From: Nocardioidaceae bacterium
Lineage (GTDB): Bacteria; Actinomycetota; Actinomycetes; Propionibacteriales; Nocardioidaceae
Reading direction: 5' to 3'
DNA: 64,000 nucleotides
Assembly: GCA_017744365.1 (NCBI GenBank)
Contig: JAGIBL010000006.1
Coordinates: forward strand, 1 to 64,000
Part shown: one piece after another, positions 1-8,586 of the stretch
Layout of the letters: each line of letters starts with the position of its first letter
Numbering within the stretch: position 1 is the stretch's first letter
Made by a program: the position numbers and the translations under genes
The notes under the pieces: generated by a model
What the model was told of the DNA's origin: nothing
What the model saw: only the letters and a program-made list of their open reading frames with translations
The model's database searches: none

Positions 1-513
1 GCGCCCCAGCACCCGCAGATCCTTCGCATCGTGATGCTCGGCCAAGGCGACCAGGTGCTCCTCGGCGTCAGCGCGCAATGAATCGGAGACCAACTCCGAA
101 GGCAGCGCTTCGACCGCGTCCACAATCACCGCCGCCTGCTCCACGTTGACGGAGCCGTCGGCCAGCGCACCCGACGTCGCGGCATGAGCGTCGTCATCCA
201 GGCGTGAGGCCAGCGCCACGTGTCGATGCGCGGCCGGCTTCGTCGTACGGGTCTGGTGGGCCCACCACCCGGCAGTGTTGGCCGCGCCCACCGGGTCACC
301 GACCTGGTGCCGGTCGGCCTCGCGCAACATCCGCAGCTGCACGGACGCGACCTGGTTCGCGGCGCGCGCCAACCGCGGCAGCAGATCAGTCAGCTCCGAG
401 GCCGTCAGCGTCCACGCCGGAGCACCGGAAACCCGGGCCAGGAGACTCTCGAACTCGCCGACGAACGACACCAACGGGTGCCGCGCCGACTGCTCCGGGA
501 TCTCACTGACCAT
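1..513 (-). CDS. DUF222 domain protein, N-terminal part (HNH endonuclease family), truncated by window edge
   Basis: The minus strand reads open from an ATG at 513 to the left edge, giving 171 residues with no stop. The protein begins MVSEIPEQSARHPLVSFVGE and continues with an alpha-helical region rich in Ala, Leu and Glu. It contains the stretches PRLARAANQVASVQLRMLRE and DGSVNVEQAAVIVDAVEALP, which match the DUF222 region found before a C-terminal HNH nuclease domain in many Nocardioides and Mycobacterium paralogues. The nuclease domain would lie outside the window, so activity cannot be judged. These genes are highly repeated in actinobacterial genomes and their role is unsettled. Codon use is less GC-extreme than in neighbouring genes. 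Confidence 0.75.
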   Translation of the reverse strand, partial: MVSEIPEQSARHPLVSFVGEFESLLARVSGAPAWTLTASELTDLLPRLARAANQVASVQLRMLREADRHQVGDPVGAANTAGWWAHQTRTTKPAAHRHVALASRLDDDAHAATSGALADGSVNVEQAAVIVDAVEALPSELVSDSLRADAEEHLVALAEHHDAKDLRVLGR

Positions 514-598
514 GCCCTCACGCTACGGACGACCACCGACAAAACCCCTCACAACAAGGCCAAACGAAGCCTCGGGCGACAACTTCCTCCGACACCCC

Positions 599-1555
599 TC
601 ACGCCACCACCCGCACCCACGCCAACGAAGCGCCACCGATGACGAGTGTGGCGAGACCGGCCAGCAGCAGCGACGGTCCGCAGCCGCGCACCAGCGAGAC
701 GACGCGGACACCGGCGCCCATGCCGACCAGCGCCGCGCCCAGGGCGAGCGTCTGCCCCTGAGCGGCGACGGCGAGCACCGGGTCGGGGACCAGGCCGGTG
801 CTGCGCAGCACCACGCAGGCGAGGAAGCCGAGGACGAAGAGCGGCACCGTCGCCACCCGACCCTCGCCGCTGCCTCGGTTCTCGAGCGCACCGACCGCGG
901 CCACCACCGGCGCGAGCAGCAGCACCCGGGTCAGCTTGACCACGACGGCGACGCCCACCGCCGCGGCACCCGCCGGCCCGGCCGCGGCGACGACCTGGCC
1001 GATCTCCTGCACGCTGGCGCCGGCCCAGGCGCCGTACGCGGTGTCGGACAGGCCGAGCGGACGCTGCAGCAGCGGCAGCAGCACCATCGCCACGGAGCCG
1101 AAGAGCGTGACCATCGCGATCGCGACGGTGACGTCCTCCTCGTCGCCGTCGGCCTTGGTCTCCATCGCCGCGATCGCGGAGGCGCCGCAGATCGCGAACC
1201 CGGTGGCGATCAGCAGGCTGCGCGCCCGCCCGACCCCGAGCCTGCGGCCCAGCCAGATGGTGACGGTCAGGGTGAGCAGCAGCGTGCCCGCGACCAGGCC
1301 GATGACGGGCGCGCCGAGGCCGGCGATCGAGTCCAGCGAGAGCGACAGCCCGAGCAGCACGATGCCGACCCGGAGCAGCCGGCGGGTCGCCAGCCTCAGG
1401 CCCGGCTCGGCACCCGCCGGCACCAGCCCGAGGTTCGCCGCGGCCACGCCGAGCAGCACCGCCCAGGTGAGCACGCCGAGGCCGGGCAGCAGCCGGTGCG
1501 CGAGCGATGCCAGCACCGCACCCGCCAGCGCGACGCCGATCCCTGGAGTGGTCAT
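599..1555 (-). CDS. YeiH family putative sulfate exporter, membrane protein
   Basis: A 318-residue polytopic membrane protein with about ten hydrophobic segments. It carries the family signatures RVGIVLLGLSLSLDSIAGLG (first third), ATGFAICGASAIAAME (about residues 120-135) and AYGAWAGASVQEIGQVVAAA, which are typical of the UPF0324/YeiH family. Family members are annotated as putative sulfate exporters and are often paired with a divergent LysR regulator, as here at 1626. The ATG at 1555 is chosen because the hydrophobic N-terminus starts right after it; open sequence upstream encodes an Arg/Ser-rich antisense artefact of the LysR gene. Substrate is known only by family analogy. Confidence 0.85.
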   Translation of the reverse strand: MTTPGIGVALAGAVLASLAHRLLPGLGVLTWAVLLGVAAANLGLVPAGAEPGLRLATRRLLRVGIVLLGLSLSLDSIAGLGAPVIGLVAGTLLLTLTVTIWLGRRLGVGRARSLLIATGFAICGASAIAAMETKADGDEEDVTVAIAMVTLFGSVAMVLLPLLQRPLGLSDTAYGAWAGASVQEIGQVVAAAGPAGAAAVGVAVVVKLTRVLLLAPVVAAVGALENRGSGEGRVATVPLFVLGFLACVVLRSTGLVPDPVLAVAAQGQTLALGAALVGMGAGVRVVSLVRGCGPSLLLAGLATLVIGGASLAWVRVVA

Positions 1556-1613
1556 GCCGCCATGCTCGCCGCCCTCGGCGGACGGGAGTAGACGTCGATC
1601 GGCGAGGAGGTCA

Positions 1614-1619
1614 TACGCT
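1614..1619 (+). promoter_or_regulatory. putative -10 element TACGCT of a leaderless LysR gene
   Basis: TACGCT ends six bases before the ATG at 1626, and no ribosome-binding site can be seen between them. That spacing would place transcription start on or next to the start codon, as in actinobacterial leaderless mRNAs. The same hexamer precedes the IclR gene at the same distance (20445-20450). Confidence 0.4.
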
Positions 1620-1625
1620 GAGCGC

Positions 1626-2516
1626 ATGGCTCGCCTCCCCGACCTGGACGACCTGCGGCTGCTGGTGCTCGTCTCCCGCAGCGGCAGCCTGGGCCGGACC
1701 GCCGAGGAGCTGCAGCTCTCCCAGCCCAGCGTCAGCCGACGGGTGGCTCGGCTGGAGCGCGCCCTCGGGCTGAGCCTGCTGCAGCGCGGACCGCGGGGCA
1801 CGACGCTGACCACCGAGGGCCGCCTGGTGGTGGGCTGGGCCTCGTCGCTGCTGCACGCCGCGGAGGTCTTCGAGGAGTCGGTGGGTGCGCTGCGCCGGCA
1901 GCGGCGCGGGAGCCTGCGCGTGGCCGCCAGCATGACCATCGCCGAGCACCTGGCCCCCGGGTGGATCACCCGGCTGCGGGAGACCTCGCCGTCGCTGGCG
2001 GTGTCCCTGGAGGTGCACAACTCCACCGACGTCGCCCAGGGTGTCGAGGACGGCGCCGTCGACCTCGGCTTCCTCGAGTCGCGGACGGTACGCCGCAGCC
2101 TGCGCCGCCGGCGGTTCCGGCAGGACCGGCTCTGCGTGGTGGTCGCGCCGACGCATCCGTGGGCCCGGAAGCGACGCGGGATCGACCCGACTGCCCTGGC
2201 CGCCGAGCCGCTGCTGGTGCGCGAACCGGGCTCCGGCACCCGGGAGACCATCGACGACGCTGTGCACCGTGCCGGCCTGGAGATCAGCCCCGGCCTGGTG
2301 CTCGCCTCGAACGCCGCCCTCAAGGCCTCCGCCATCGCCGGCATCGGCCCCGCGGTGCTCTCCGAGCTGGCCGTCGCCGACGAGCTCGGCCGCGGTCAGC
2401 TGGTCGAGGTCCCGGTGCCCGGGCTGGACCTGAGCCGGCCGCTCTCCGTGGTCTGGCGCGACGGCCACACCCTGCCCGCGGAGGCGCTCGACCTGCTCCG
2501 GATCGCCCAGGAATAG
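1626..2516 (+). CDS. LysR family transcriptional regulator
   Basis: 296 residues. An N-terminal winged helix-turn-helix (about residues 5-64) shows the LysR pattern LGRTAEELQLSQPSVSRRVA followed by LERALGLSLLQRGPRGTTLT. A periplasmic-binding-fold effector domain fills residues 90-296. It is divergent from the YeiH exporter with 70 bp between the starts, the usual arrangement for a LysR protein controlling its neighbour, and it is followed 28 bp later by the monooxygenase at 2545, which may be co-transcribed. YeiH-linked LysR proteins usually belong to the CysB/CbbR-like group; the effector here is unknown. Confidence 0.9.
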   Translation: MARLPDLDDLRLLVLVSRSGSLGRTAEELQLSQPSVSRRVARLERALGLSLLQRGPRGTTLTTEGRLVVGWASSLLHAAEVFEESVGALRRQRRGSLRVAASMTIAEHLAPGWITRLRETSPSLAVSLEVHNSTDVAQGVEDGAVDLGFLESRTVRRSLRRRRFRQDRLCVVVAPTHPWARKRRGIDPTALAAEPLLVREPGSGTRETIDDAVHRAGLEISPGLVLASNAALKASAIAGIGPAVLSELAVADELGRGQLVEVPVPGLDLSRPLSVVWRDGHTLPAEALDLLRIAQE

Positions 2517-2544
2517 GGCCCTTTCGCCTCGTTGTTGCCGCAGC

Positions 2545-3705
2545 ATGCGTCATGCCACCGTCGTCGTCATCGGCGGCGGACAGGCCGGGCTCTCCGCCGC
2601 CCACCACCTGCACCGCCGCGGCTTCGCCAGCGCCCTCACCGACCCCGGGGCCGAGCGGACCTTCGTCGTCCTCGACGCCGAGAGCGGGCCCGGGGGCGCC
2701 TGGCGGCACCGGTGGGAGTCGCTGCGGATGGAGACGGTGAACGGCATCTTCGACCTGCCCGGGCTGGCCAAGCCGGACCTGGACCCGGCCGAGCCGAGCC
2801 GGACGGCGATCCCCCGCTACTTCGCCGACTTCGAGCGCACCTTCGCGCCGCCGATCCTGCGGCCGGTCGAGGTGCTCGCGGTCAGCCGTGCCGACGACGA
2901 CCCCGCGGGCGACCTGCTCGTCGAGACGAGCGCGGGCATCTGGCGCACCCGCGTCGTCCTCAACGCCACCGGCACCTGGACCAACCCGGTGCTGCCGCAC
3001 TACCCCGGGACGGAGACGTTCGCGGGCCGGCAGCTGCACACCCGCGACTACGTGGCGGCCGAGGAGCTCGCCGGGCACCGGGTCGCCATCGTCGGCGGCG
3101 GTATCTCCGCGCTGCAGCTGCTCGAGGAGATCTCCCGGGTGGCCACCACCTTCTGGTACACCCGCCGCGAGCCCTTCTTCCGCGACGGCGGCTTCGACCC
3201 CGAGGTCGAGGGCCGCGAGATCATCGCCAAGGTCGTCGCGGACGTCGAGGCGGGCCGGCCGACCGGCAGCGTGGTCTCCTACACCGGGCTGGCCTGGACC
3301 CCGTACGCCGTCGCGGCCCGCGAGCGCGGAGCACTCGCACGAAGGCCGATGTTCACCGCGATCGAGCCGACCGGGGTCCGCGAGGCCGACGGCACGCTGA
3401 CCGAGGTCGACACGATCCTGTGGGCGACCGGCTTCAAGGGCGCGATCGCGCACCTGGACCCGCTCGGCCTGCGCAACGAGCGCGGCGGCATCACCCTGAC
3501 CGGCACCCAGGTGGCCGGCGAGCCGCGGGTGCACCTGCTCGGCTTCGGACCTTCGCAGTCGACCGTGGGTGCCAACCGCGCCGGCCGGGCCGCGGTCACC
3601 GCGGTCAGCCGGTACCTGGCCCGGGCCGAGAGCCCGATCAGCCCGCCGCCACCGCCATCAGCACCACCGCCGCCAGCACCAGTCCCAGCGTCTGCGCGCG
3701 GCTGA
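2545..3705 (+). CDS. FAD-dependent, NAD(P)H-dependent monooxygenase/oxidoreductase (flavin-containing monooxygenase type)
   Basis: 386 residues. A FAD-binding Rossmann motif lies at the N-terminus (VVVIGGGQAGLSAAHHL) and a second, NADPH-binding, motif at about residues 173-185 (HRVAIVGGGISALQLLEE). Between them is FAGRQLHTRDY, which fits the FxGxxxHxxx(W/Y) fingerprint of flavoprotein monooxygenases of the FMO/Baeyer-Villiger group. The C-terminus contains ATGFKGAIAHLDPLGL, also typical. Substrate is unknown. The last 20 residues are a proline/serine/alanine tail that is read over the 3' end of the opposite-strand EamA gene (68-bp overlap), so the true domain probably ends near residue 365. 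No clear ribosome-binding site; translation may be coupled to the LysR gene. Confidence 0.85.
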   Translation: MRHATVVVIGGGQAGLSAAHHLHRRGFASALTDPGAERTFVVLDAESGPGGAWRHRWESLRMETVNGIFDLPGLAKPDLDPAEPSRTAIPRYFADFERTFAPPILRPVEVLAVSRADDDPAGDLLVETSAGIWRTRVVLNATGTWTNPVLPHYPGTETFAGRQLHTRDYVAAEELAGHRVAIVGGGISALQLLEEISRVATTFWYTRREPFFRDGGFDPEVEGREIIAKVVADVEAGRPTGSVVSYTGLAWTPYAVAARERGALARRPMFTAIEPTGVREADGTLTEVDTILWATGFKGAIAHLDPLGLRNERGGITLTGTQVAGEPRVHLLGFGPSQSTVGANRAGRAAVTAVSRYLARAESPISPPPPPSAPPPPAPVPASARG

Positions 3706-4471
3706 CCCGCTCGCGCAGCACGGTGACGGCGAGCAGCACCGTCACCGCCGGGTAGAGCGCGGAGACCACCGAGACCAGAACGATCGGGCCGGACCGGACG
3801 GCGAGCACGAAGCTGCCGAGCCCGAGCACCATCACTGGGCCGATCCCCGTGGCGGCCCAGCCGGCCCGGACCCGGGGACGCCAGCGCTCCCGCCGTACGG
3901 ACGCGGCGATCGCCACGGTGACCACCGCGGCCAGCGAGGCCGCCGCCAGCGGCAGCGCGCCCGCGTCCGCCGACAGCCCGGTGAGCACCGCCAGGCCGCC
4001 GCCGAGACCCAGCCCGGCCAGGACGCCGTCGAGCACGCCGCGGTGCGCCGGTCCCTCGTCGGGGACCGAGGAGAGCAGCCCGATCGCCGGGACCGACAGC
4101 AGCAGGGCCAGCAGCACGGCCGGGGTCAGCCGCTCGCCACGCGCCAGCCCGGCCAGGGCCGGGACCAGCGCGGCCCCGATCGCGGACAGCGGCGCGACCA
4201 CGCTGGCCCGCCCACGCGAGAGCCCGCGGAACAGGCAGATGTTGCCGAGCCCGGCGAACGCCCCGAACCCCGCCGCGGCCAGCCAGTCGGTCCCGGCCGG
4301 GCTGCCCGCGCGCACGAGCCCGACCGCGGCGAACCCCACCGCCGCCGCGGCCTGCGGCACCATCGCCGCGGTGAACGGGCCGGTCCGGCGCGCGACCAGG
4401 CCACCGAGGAAGTCGGCGAGCCCGGCCGCGAGCGCGGAGGTCAGGGCCAGCGCCAGCGCGAGCCCGCTCAG
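3638..4471 (-). CDS. EamA/DMT family transporter (drug/metabolite exporter)
   Basis: About 277 residues with ten hydrophobic segments arranged as two EamA halves; the second half includes VLGLGSFVLAVRSGPIVLVS and the end SVVSALYPAVTVLLAVTVLR, both typical of DMT transporters. In-frame ATG, GTG and TTG codons are absent in the region where the first membrane helix begins. The best candidate is a CTG at 4471 overlapping the TGA of the flavin-reductase gene (CTGA), which mirrors the ATGA/GTGA overlaps used elsewhere here. The start is therefore uncertain. As the last gene of the operon from 8417, it may export a product of the pathway. Confidence 0.75.
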   Translation of the reverse strand: MSGLALALALTSALAAGLADFLGGLVARRTGPFTAAMVPQAAAAVGFAAVGLVRAGSPAGTDWLAAAGFGAFAGLGNICLFRGLSRGRASVVAPLSAIGAALVPALAGLARGERLTPAVLLALLLSVPAIGLLSSVPDEGPAHRGVLDGVLAGLGLGGGLAVLTGLSADAGALPLAAASLAAVVTVAIAASVRRERWRPRVRAGWAATGIGPVMVLGLGSFVLAVRSGPIVLVSVVSALYPAVTVLLAVTVLRERVSRAQTLGLVLAAVVLMAVAAG

Positions 4472-4959
4472 CTGGCCCGCTCGAGCCGGCGGAACGTGCT
4501 GCGGTGGAAGACCAGCGGCTCCCGGTCGTCGTGCAGGGTCACCTCGCTGATCTCCAGCACCACGATGGCGTGGTCGCCGGCGGTCACCGTCTGGTCGATC
4601 CGGGCGTTCATCCACAGGTCGGTCCCGGCCACGAACACCGCGCCGTCCGGAGCGGTGACGGTCTCCACCCCGGCGAACCGGTCCCCCTCCTTCATCGCCA
4701 GCGAGCGCGCCACCCGGTCGTGGCCCTCGCCCAGCACGCTGATGCCCAGCCGCGGCGCGCGCTGCAGCCGCTGCCAGGTACGGGAGGCGTTCTGCACGCA
4801 CACGGAGACCAGCGGCGGGTCCAGCGAGACCGGCACGAACGTGCTGACCGCCATCCCGACGTACTCCCCGTCGACGCTGGCGCAGAGCGCGACGACCCCC
4901 GAGGGCACCGTCGAGAACACGGTGCGCAGCAACCGCTCGTCCATCACGTGGTTGGTCAT
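4468..4959 (-). CDS. Flavin reductase family protein (FMN/FAD:NAD(P)H oxidoreductase domain)
   Basis: 163 residues. The beginning of the conserved domain reads TVFSTVPSGVVALCASVDGE, followed by VGMAVSTFVPVSLDPPLVSV, the FMN-binding signature of HpaC/flavin-reductase-like proteins. These small proteins hand reduced flavin to a partner monooxygenase. The obvious partner is the luciferase-like monooxygenase at 12509-13552, in the same putative regulon. The ATG at 4959 is supported by GAAGGAA about eight bases upstream. It lies 67 bp after the ABC permease gene, so it may share the operon but keep its own ribosome-binding site. Confidence 0.88.
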   Translation of the reverse strand: MTNHVMDERLLRTVFSTVPSGVVALCASVDGEYVGMAVSTFVPVSLDPPLVSVCVQNASRTWQRLQRAPRLGISVLGEGHDRVARSLAMKEGDRFAGVETVTAPDGAVFVAGTDLWMNARIDQTVTAGDHAIVVLEISEVTLHDDREPLVFHRSTFRRLERAS

Positions 4960-5026
4960 GGGACTGTTCCTTCTTCTTCGGTCCCGGCTCCGGCCAGGAC
5001 TCGTCGTGGGGACCGGCATCGGCGGG

Positions 5027-5800
5027 TCATCGGGCGCGCGCCGCCGTCGTGGTCTCGGCCGGCAGCGCCCGCTCCAGGGCCGCGAACAGCGCGTAGGCGA
5101 GCACGCCGACCGCCATCACCACCAGCACCACGCCCCACATCAGCGGCACCTCGAGCCGGGTCTGCGCGTCCTGGATCAGGAAGCCGAGCCCGTGCTGCGC
5201 ACCGACGTACTCGGCGGCGAGGGCAGCCAGCACCGCCGTGGACGCGCCCAGCTTGAGCGCGGCCATGAACATCGGCAGCGCCGAGGGCGCGAGCGCGAGC
5301 AGGATCTCCTGGCGCTTGCTGGCCTTGAGCGAGTAGAGCAGCTCGGTGACCTCGCGCGGGCAGGACTCGAAGCCCTTGGCCAGGCTGACCAGGGTGATCG
5401 GGAAGGTGATGAACGCGCCCAGGACGGCCTTCGACATCAGCCCCGGTCCCAGCCAGAGGATCAGGATCGGCGCGACCGCGATGATCGGCACCGCCTGCAG
5501 GGCCAGCAGCATCGGGAAGAACAGCTCGCGCAGCCGTCGTACGTAACAGAAGAGAACGGCCACCAGCACCGCCGCGACGTTGCCCATCAGCAGCCCCAGG
5601 CCGGCCTCGGCCAGCGTGGTCCAGGTGTTGTCGACGATCACCGGCAGGTTGTCCCCGACCGCGGCGGCCACCTGGCCGGGCGTCGGCGCCACGAACGGGC
5701 TCACGTCCAGGCCGACCACGAGCAGGTGCCAGCCGAGCACCACCGCGGCGACGATGGCCAGCGGCGGCCATACCAGGCCGGCCAGGCGCAGGGTCCTCAC
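5027..5800 (-). CDS. ABC transporter permease (NMT1/SsuC-like), second of pair
   Basis: 257 residues, six or so membrane segments. The binding-protein-dependent transport signature for contact with the ATPase is around LLYSLKASKRQEILLALAPS, followed by LPMFMAALKLGASTAVLAAL. This is the SsuC/TauC/ThiX type that serves sulfonate, nitrate, taurine and pyrimidine-precursor importers. The GTG at 5800 overlaps the stop of the upstream permease (GTGA). The paralogous permease next door suggests a heterodimeric channel, whereas SsuC systems usually use a single permease gene. Confidence 0.88.
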   Translation of the reverse strand: MRTLRLAGLVWPPLAIVAAVVLGWHLLVVGLDVSPFVAPTPGQVAAAVGDNLPVIVDNTWTTLAEAGLGLLMGNVAAVLVAVLFCYVRRLRELFFPMLLALQAVPIIAVAPILILWLGPGLMSKAVLGAFITFPITLVSLAKGFESCPREVTELLYSLKASKRQEILLALAPSALPMFMAALKLGASTAVLAALAAEYVGAQHGLGFLIQDAQTRLEVPLMWGVVLVVMAVGVLAYALFAALERALPAETTTAARAR

Positions 5801-6564
5801 AGCGACCTCCCCTCGGCCACGGCCCACGGGAACACCAGCGACTCGACGAGCGCGAGGATGCCGAGCAGCCCCAGGGTGATCACCACGGCGGTGAGAACTG
5901 CCGCCCACATCACGTCGATGCGGAAGCTGTAGCCGGCGAACTGCACCAGGTAGCCCAGCCCGCTGGTGCCGGAGATCCACTCCGCGACGATCGCCTGGAT
6001 CACGCAGGTGGAGACCGACAGCTTGAGCGCGGCCATCAGGTACGGCACCGCCGAGAAGGACTGCACCATCCGCAGCCGCTGCCAGGCCGACGCGTTCAGG
6101 CTGTGCATCAGCTCGTCGGCCAGGGCGTCGGTGCGGCTCAGGCCGTTGACCAGGTAGAGCGCGGTGACGATGAACGAGGCCACCGCGGCGACCGCGACCC
6201 GGGGGCCGTAGCCGTCGCCGAACGCGACCACCAGGATCGGGATCACCCCGATGATCGGGCAGGCGCTGAGCATCACCACCAGCGGGCGGAAGGCCCGGTG
6301 CAGCAGCCCGGAGTAGGCCATCCCGAGCGCGGCCAGCGCGGCCAGGACGGTGCCCAGCGCGAGACCGGCCAGCGAGGTCCACAGCGTCACCAGGGCGTGG
6401 TGGGTGATGGTGGGCCGGTTGTCCGCGAACGCCCGGAGCACGTCCAGCGGCGGCGGCAGCACGTACACCTTGACCAGGCCCAGCCCGGAGACCAGCTGCC
6501 AGGCCAGCCCGACCAGCAGCACGGCGAGCAGGAACTGCCCCGCCTGGCGCAGGCTCGCGGTCAC
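5797..6564 (-). CDS. ABC transporter permease (NMT1/SsuC-like), first of pair
   Basis: 255 residues with a hydrophobic N-terminal helix (QFLLAVLLVGLAWQLVSGLG) and the permease coupling motif around ADELMHSLNASAWQRLRMVQ, then SAVPYLMAALKLSVSTCVIQ. It is similar in layout to the following permease, so the two probably form one channel. The GTG at 6564 overlaps the TGA of the ATPase gene by four bases. The reading frame is open further upstream but that part is antisense coding noise. Confidence 0.88.
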   Translation of the reverse strand: MTASLRQAGQFLLAVLLVGLAWQLVSGLGLVKVYVLPPPLDVLRAFADNRPTITHHALVTLWTSLAGLALGTVLAALAALGMAYSGLLHRAFRPLVVMLSACPIIGVIPILVVAFGDGYGPRVAVAAVASFIVTALYLVNGLSRTDALADELMHSLNASAWQRLRMVQSFSAVPYLMAALKLSVSTCVIQAIVAEWISGTSGLGYLVQFAGYSFRIDVMWAAVLTAVVITLGLLGILALVESLVFPWAVAEGRSL

Positions 6565-7379
6565 GACGCCTCGTCCATCAGCTTGTGCCGGAGCACGCCC
6601 TCGATCCGGGCGAACCGCGGGTCGTCGCGCATCGCCGAGCTGCGCATCCGGCCGAAGGGGATGGTCTCGGTGTGGAAGATCCGGCCGGGCCGGCTGCTCA
6701 TCACCGCGACGGTGTCGGAGAGGATGACCGCCTCGGAGATCGAGTGGGTGACCAGCACCAGCGCGGCACCGGTCTCCTCGAGGATCCGCAGCACCTCGAA
6801 GTTGAGCCGCTCCCGGGTCAGCTCGTCGAGAGCGCCGAACGGCTCGTCCATGAGCAGCAGGTTCGGCCGCAGCGTCAGCGCCCGGGCGATCGCGGCGCGC
6901 TGCTTCATGCCACCGGAGAGCTCGTGCGGGTAGGCCCGCTCGAACCCGGTCAGCCCGACCAGGTCGATGACCTCCTCGACGCGCCGCTCCCGCTCGCGCT
7001 TGTCGGTGCCGGCCACCTCGAGGCCCAGGCCGACGTTCTCGCGCAGCCGTCGCCAGGGCAGCATCGCGGCCTGCTGGGAGACCAGCGCGAACGCGCGCTC
7101 GGCCCGGGCCTGCGCCGGCGTCCTGCCGCTGAGCAGCACCGCGCCCTCGGTCGGCCGGACGATGTCGGCGAGCACCCGCAGCAGGGTGGACTTGCCGCAG
7201 CCGGACGGGCCCAGCAGCGACATCCACGACCCGTTCGGCAGCTCGAAGCTGGTGTCCTGCACCGCCTCGGTCACCTGGCCGCGGCGCTGGTAGGTGACGC
7301 CGACGTGGCGCGCGGAGATCGCGGCCTGCCCGGAGCGCGCGGCGGCGGTCTCGAGCGTCTCTTCCAGGGTGTTGCTCAT
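6561..7379 (-). CDS. ABC transporter ATP-binding protein (SsuB/TauB-like)
   Basis: 272 residues with all nucleotide-binding motifs: Walker A GPSGCGKST at residues 57-65, signature LSGGMKQRAAIARAL, Walker B LLLMDEPFGALDE, and switch histidine in VLVTHSISEAV. MKQR instead of QQQR after the signature is typical of the nitrate/sulfonate/taurine subfamily. GAGGAGC precedes the ATG at 7379. It lies between the binding-protein gene (7392-8417) and the two permease genes, giving a complete importer. Confidence 0.92.
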   Translation of the reverse strand: MSNTLEETLETAAARSGQAAISARHVGVTYQRRGQVTEAVQDTSFELPNGSWMSLLGPSGCGKSTLLRVLADIVRPTEGAVLLSGRTPAQARAERAFALVSQQAAMLPWRRLRENVGLGLEVAGTDKRERERRVEEVIDLVGLTGFERAYPHELSGGMKQRAAIARALTLRPNLLLMDEPFGALDELTRERLNFEVLRILEETGAALVLVTHSISEAVILSDTVAVMSSRPGRIFHTETIPFGRMRSSAMRDDPRFARIEGVLRHKLMDEAS

Positions 7380-7391
7380 CTCCGGTGCTCC

Positions 7392-8417
7392 TCAGCGCTT
7401 CGGGGTGCCGGCCGCGGCGGTCAGGTCGTCGAGCAGCGGCGCCGGGTCCACGGCCTTGGTGGTCAGGCCCTCGGCGGCGGCGACCTCGGAGGTCTGCTTC
7501 CAGGCCTCCGGGTTCAGCGCGAGCAGGCCGTGCTCGGCCGTCCAGGTCGTGTTCAGGTACGGCACCTGCGCGGTCGCCTGGTACTTCTGCTGGCCGATCT
7601 CCAGGCCGGTGGTGAACTGCTTGTCCACCATGTACGTCGCCGCCGCGTCCGGGTCGTCGAGGAACGTGGACCAGGCGTCCGCGGTGGCCTTCACCCAGGC
7701 GACCAGGTCGGCGCGGCGCTTCTCCAAGGTCTTGCGGGTGACCACGTAGACGTTGCCCTGCGCGGGCAGGCCCATGTCGGCCAGGGTGATCACGTTGACC
7801 TTGACGCCCTGGGCCTCGATGGCCCGCGGCTCGTTGAACGCGTACGTCGCGAAGATGCAGTCGACCTTGCCGGCGATGATCGTGGACACGTCCGCGTTGC
7901 CGACCGGCACGATGTCCAGGTCCGACGGCTTGGCGTGGGCGGCGTGCGCGACCAGGGACAGGTAGGGCCGCGAGTAGGTCTTCAGCCCGAGCCGGTGGCC
8001 CTGGAGCTCGCTCATCGAGGTGACCCCGGAGTCCTGCCGGCAGATCATCGCCAGCGGGGCCGACTGGAACTCGGTGGCGATCGCGACCAGGTCGGCGCCC
8101 TTCTCCACGAACTGGAGCAGGTCGGGGGCGTCCATCACGCCGATGTCGATCCGGCCGGCCTCCAGCAGCGTGGCCGGGTGCGTGTCACTGCCCGGCTCCA
8201 CCTTCACCGACAGTCCGGCCTTGCGGTAGAGACCCTCCTCCTCGGCGTAGTACGGGCCGTAGTGCTCGACGGTGCCGATGTAGCTGAGCCCGACGGTCAG
8301 GGACGAGTCCTTCCCGCTGCTCGATCCGTCGGCGCTGCTCCCGCACGCACTGGTCGCGGCCATCGCGACGAGCGCGACCACCGCGGCGACGTGACGCCCC
8401 AGCCGAAGAGTGTTCAT
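7392..8417 (-). CDS. ABC transporter substrate-binding lipoprotein (NMT1/THI5-like)
   Basis: 341 residues. The N-terminus is a lipoprotein signal: basic MNTLRLGR, a hydrophobic stretch, and lipobox ATSAC with the lipidated Cys at residue 25, then a Ser/Gly-rich linker. The mature part begins SLTVGLSYIGTVEHYGPYYA and contains EEEGLYRKAGLSVKVEPGSD, the NMT1/THI5 fold that binds pyrimidine precursors, sulfonates or aromatic acids. It is the first gene of the importer operon. The divergent intergenic region carries a perfect inverted repeat (8494-8519) close to the GntR gene, so repression by that regulator is likely. GGAAGGC lies just upstream of the ATG. Confidence 0.9.
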   Translation of the reverse strand: MNTLRLGRHVAAVVALVAMAATSACGSSADGSSSGKDSSLTVGLSYIGTVEHYGPYYAEEEGLYRKAGLSVKVEPGSDTHPATLLEAGRIDIGVMDAPDLLQFVEKGADLVAIATEFQSAPLAMICRQDSGVTSMSELQGHRLGLKTYSRPYLSLVAHAAHAKPSDLDIVPVGNADVSTIIAGKVDCIFATYAFNEPRAIEAQGVKVNVITLADMGLPAQGNVYVVTRKTLEKRRADLVAWVKATADAWSTFLDDPDAAATYMVDKQFTTGLEIGQQKYQATAQVPYLNTTWTAEHGLLALNPEAWKQTSEVAAAEGLTTKAVDPAPLLDDLTAAAGTPKR

Positions 8418-8493
8418 GGGTGGTGCCTTCCTGGCGACTCGGTGCTGCCGCCCCGGGCCGGGCCGGCAGTTGGTGAGGTGGACGCTACCCGTC

Positions 8494-8519
8494 TGACAAG
8501 TGAATGTACAGACTTGTCA
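8494..8519. promoter_or_regulatory. Perfect inverted repeat, likely GntR operator
   Basis: TGACAAGT (8494-8501) and ACTTGTCA (8512-8519) form exact 8-bp arms around a 10-bp spacer, between the importer operon (start 8417) and the GntR gene (start 8587). The left arm sits in GTCTGACA, which recurs at 9340, 13592 and 13659. A divergent regulator-target region with such a repeat is the usual setting for a GntR/HutC operator. Confidence 0.6.
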
Positions 8520-8586
8520 TACAAGTGCTCGGAACATCTCGTTCCCGCGCGGGCGCCCGGCGCACGGAAGCCCTAGGATCGAGGAC

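Noticed and set aside
3569-5932. A 787-codon plus-strand open frame rich in Arg/Gln/His
   Set aside because: Antisense to the EamA, flavin-reductase and permease genes, which carry clear family motifs; the composition is that of a shadow.
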